Assembly: GCA_028565635.1 (NCBI GenBank)
Contig: JAOXYB010068545.1
Span: 1-10,057, forward strand
DNA length: 10,057 nucleotides
Direction of reading: 5' to 3'
From: Phoronis ovalis
Taxonomy: Eukaryota; Phoronida; Phoronidae
A model generated the notes under the pieces. It worked only from the letters and a program-made list of their open reading frames with translations, did not search any database and had not been told where the DNA came from. Below, piece after piece: positions 8,962 to 10,057 of this stretch (position 1 is its first letter; every line of letters begins with the position of its first letter). The translations under genes and the position numbers were made by a program.

Positions 8962-9102
8962 AAATGTGATTTTTTTTTTGGAATCGCTCTTGAAAGGCAT
9001 TGGAATTTAACGCCGGATAATGAAGAAGTGACTATTTTTGTGTCGAAAGTTGAAGAAACAGGATTTGTGATAAATCGGCGTGTGGATTTGAGTGCAGGTA
9101 CT
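8962..9102 (+). pseudogene. Orphan exon-like fragment resembling the IgGFc-binding-like exon 2/3 junction
   Basis: A 47-codon open stretch reads ...GIALERHW-NLTPDNEEVTIF-VSKVEETGF-VINRRVDLSAG-T before a TGA at 9103. Laid beside residues 48-77 of the main protein (T-D-S-E-N-V-T-V-H-I-S ... V-S-V-S-R-G-N), about nine of 30 positions agree with a single gap, and the strand-turn pattern is the same. A plausible exon is 8997-9097: a T9 tract and TCTTGAAAG|G acceptor, and a GCAG|GTACTT donor, entering in phase 2 and leaving in phase 1. Exon 5 leaves in phase 1, so this cannot follow it directly. An upstream acceptor (TGTAG|G at 8949/8950) hits a TGA first. It may be a diverged paralogous exon, a broken gene fragment, or a chance open frame. 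Base use is less AT-biased than the flanks. Confidence 0.32.
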
Positions 9103-9105
9103 TGA

Positions 9106-9932
9106 TATTTGGAGCATAAATATTCCCGTTGGTTTCAGGGCCTGTTTATATATATATTATATATGGATAATATATCACATATTTATTTATTTTAAAATAT
9201 AACTACGCATGCTCGCCATGTGACCGTGGCCTCCCCGGGTTTGATGGCCCACATAGTGTATATTGTTATGATAAGGTACGTAATTCTTCAAATTGACTCA
9301 TTAAATAGTAATACTTCAAATTGTTTAGTTTATATGGACAATAGAATGGACCTAGGCTGTCGTATTGTACCCGGGTATTGTGCAATACGATACTGGGATA
9401 TTATATTAATAACAGTTACGGTAATTGGGCCATAATTTGTATAAATAGAAATAAAATTTGTAAAACCACCTTGTACTTGATATTCCCTGTTAATCATTCC
9501 ACACACGTCTATCTTAACTTCACTATAATTATGTATGTAACTATGGAACACGTTTTCCAAATAAATGCTGTTACAGTAATAAATTAGAAACACTGAATTA
9601 TATAAACAATCGGAGGTATTTTATCGGATAAGAAATGATGAATGGTACAGAAGCAACAGATCCCGGGCAACAGCTTTCAATCCACCTGATACTGTTGTCT
9701 TTTGACCCAATTAGTATTAAAAAACTACAAATCGACTAAACAGCCGCTGGCTGGACCTTTTACAATTTTAAATAACTGAACTGCGCAAGCGTCGATGTTT
9801 TTAATTACATGATTTGCATTCATATTCCAAAACCGTTCTTACACGGCTGTGTGGTGGAGCTTTTTAATGGTTGCGTACATTTACATGTGCATATACTAAC
9901 CATAATAATATGCAAGTATATGCATACATGTC
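9106..9932. other. Interior of the inverted-repeat unit, no gene recognised
   Basis: This contains a TA-rich run (about 9147-9171), a compact hairpin at 9361-9389 and scattered short open frames on both strands (about 9220-9593) that overlap one another and show no motif. No transposase, reverse transcriptase or other mobility gene is visible. Confidence 0.55.
9361..9389. repeat. Compact hairpin with a central CCCGGG palindrome
   Basis: CGTATTG (9361-9367) and CAATACG (9383-9389) are perfect inverted copies. Between them lies TACCCGGGTA (9368-9377), itself a perfect 10-base palindrome, so two alternative foldings exist. Function unknown. Confidence 0.5.
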
Positions 9933-10057
9933 ATATATTCCGGTAATAAATAAGGAGAGCTTGGCGGTATTCCGGTACAATTTTTTCGGTCATACAACAT
10001 TTTATACACAAAAGAGAAAATGGATCTCTTACGGAAATTGTCAAATGAGTCCACCGA
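9933..10057 (-). repeat. Right arm of the large inverted repeat, running off the window
   Basis: This is the reverse complement of 8509-8655, without the 21-22 base insert. Pairing is continuous to the last base of the window, so the true outer end is not visible. The inner edge is near ATATATTCCGGTAA at 9933-9946. The arms are separated by about 1.28 kb. Confidence 0.85.

Noticed and set aside
9220-9593. Three overlapping open frames on both strands
   Set aside because: They overlap one another in AT-rich DNA with no motif.
1-10057. CRISPR array, rRNA, prokaryotic operon or viral genes
   Set aside because: No regularly spaced identical repeats, no rRNA-like blocks, no long uninterrupted genes and no capsid, polymerase or integrase motifs were seen.

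Overview
This window looks like animal nuclear DNA. It is AT-rich, has no bacterial-style operons or long uninterrupted reading frames, and carries one clear multi-exon gene whose short exons are bounded by GT/AG splice sites in matching phase. The encoded protein resembles the secreted IgGFc-binding-like family (the N-terminal domain type of FCGBP), which is expanded in bivalve and other lophotrochozoan genomes. A mollusc, probably a bivalve, is therefore my best guess. This rests on family knowledge and base composition, not on a species-diagnostic sequence.

Layout: 1-3229 is non-coding as far as I can see. It holds a cluster of short inverted and direct repeats (about 773-868), a run of weak GACA-spaced repeats, a C11 tract and a small GC-richer island near the left edge. 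A plus-strand gene runs from 3230 to at least 7853, with five exons: 3230-3287 (signal peptide), 4265-4416, 5059-5302, 6749-7105 and 7686-7853. Joined, they give 326 uninterrupted residues plus one base. The four introns are about 977, 642, 1446 and 580 bases. Intron 1 carries a tRNA-like SINE head, and intron 3 carries one copy of a dispersed repeat.

The region from 7854 to the right edge is rearranged and repeat-rich. No convincing exon 6 in the required phase was found, so the gene either continues outside the window or is cut short here. Two nearly identical arms in opposite orientation (8509-8655 and 9933-10057, the second running off the window) enclose about 1.3 kb. That interior contains a second, shorter copy of the intron 3 repeat (8748-8930), followed directly by an orphan stretch (about 8962-9102). 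The orphan reads like a diverged version of the exon 2/exon 3 junction of the same protein family, but it is out of phase with the main gene.

The main gene probably makes a secreted or extracellular beta-rich protein of the mucus or innate-immunity type. A striking detail is that two cysteines usual in this domain appear to be replaced. The most interesting larger-scale signal is the inverted-repeat unit that carries what may be a captured or leftover family exon. I found no evidence for a wholly new system.
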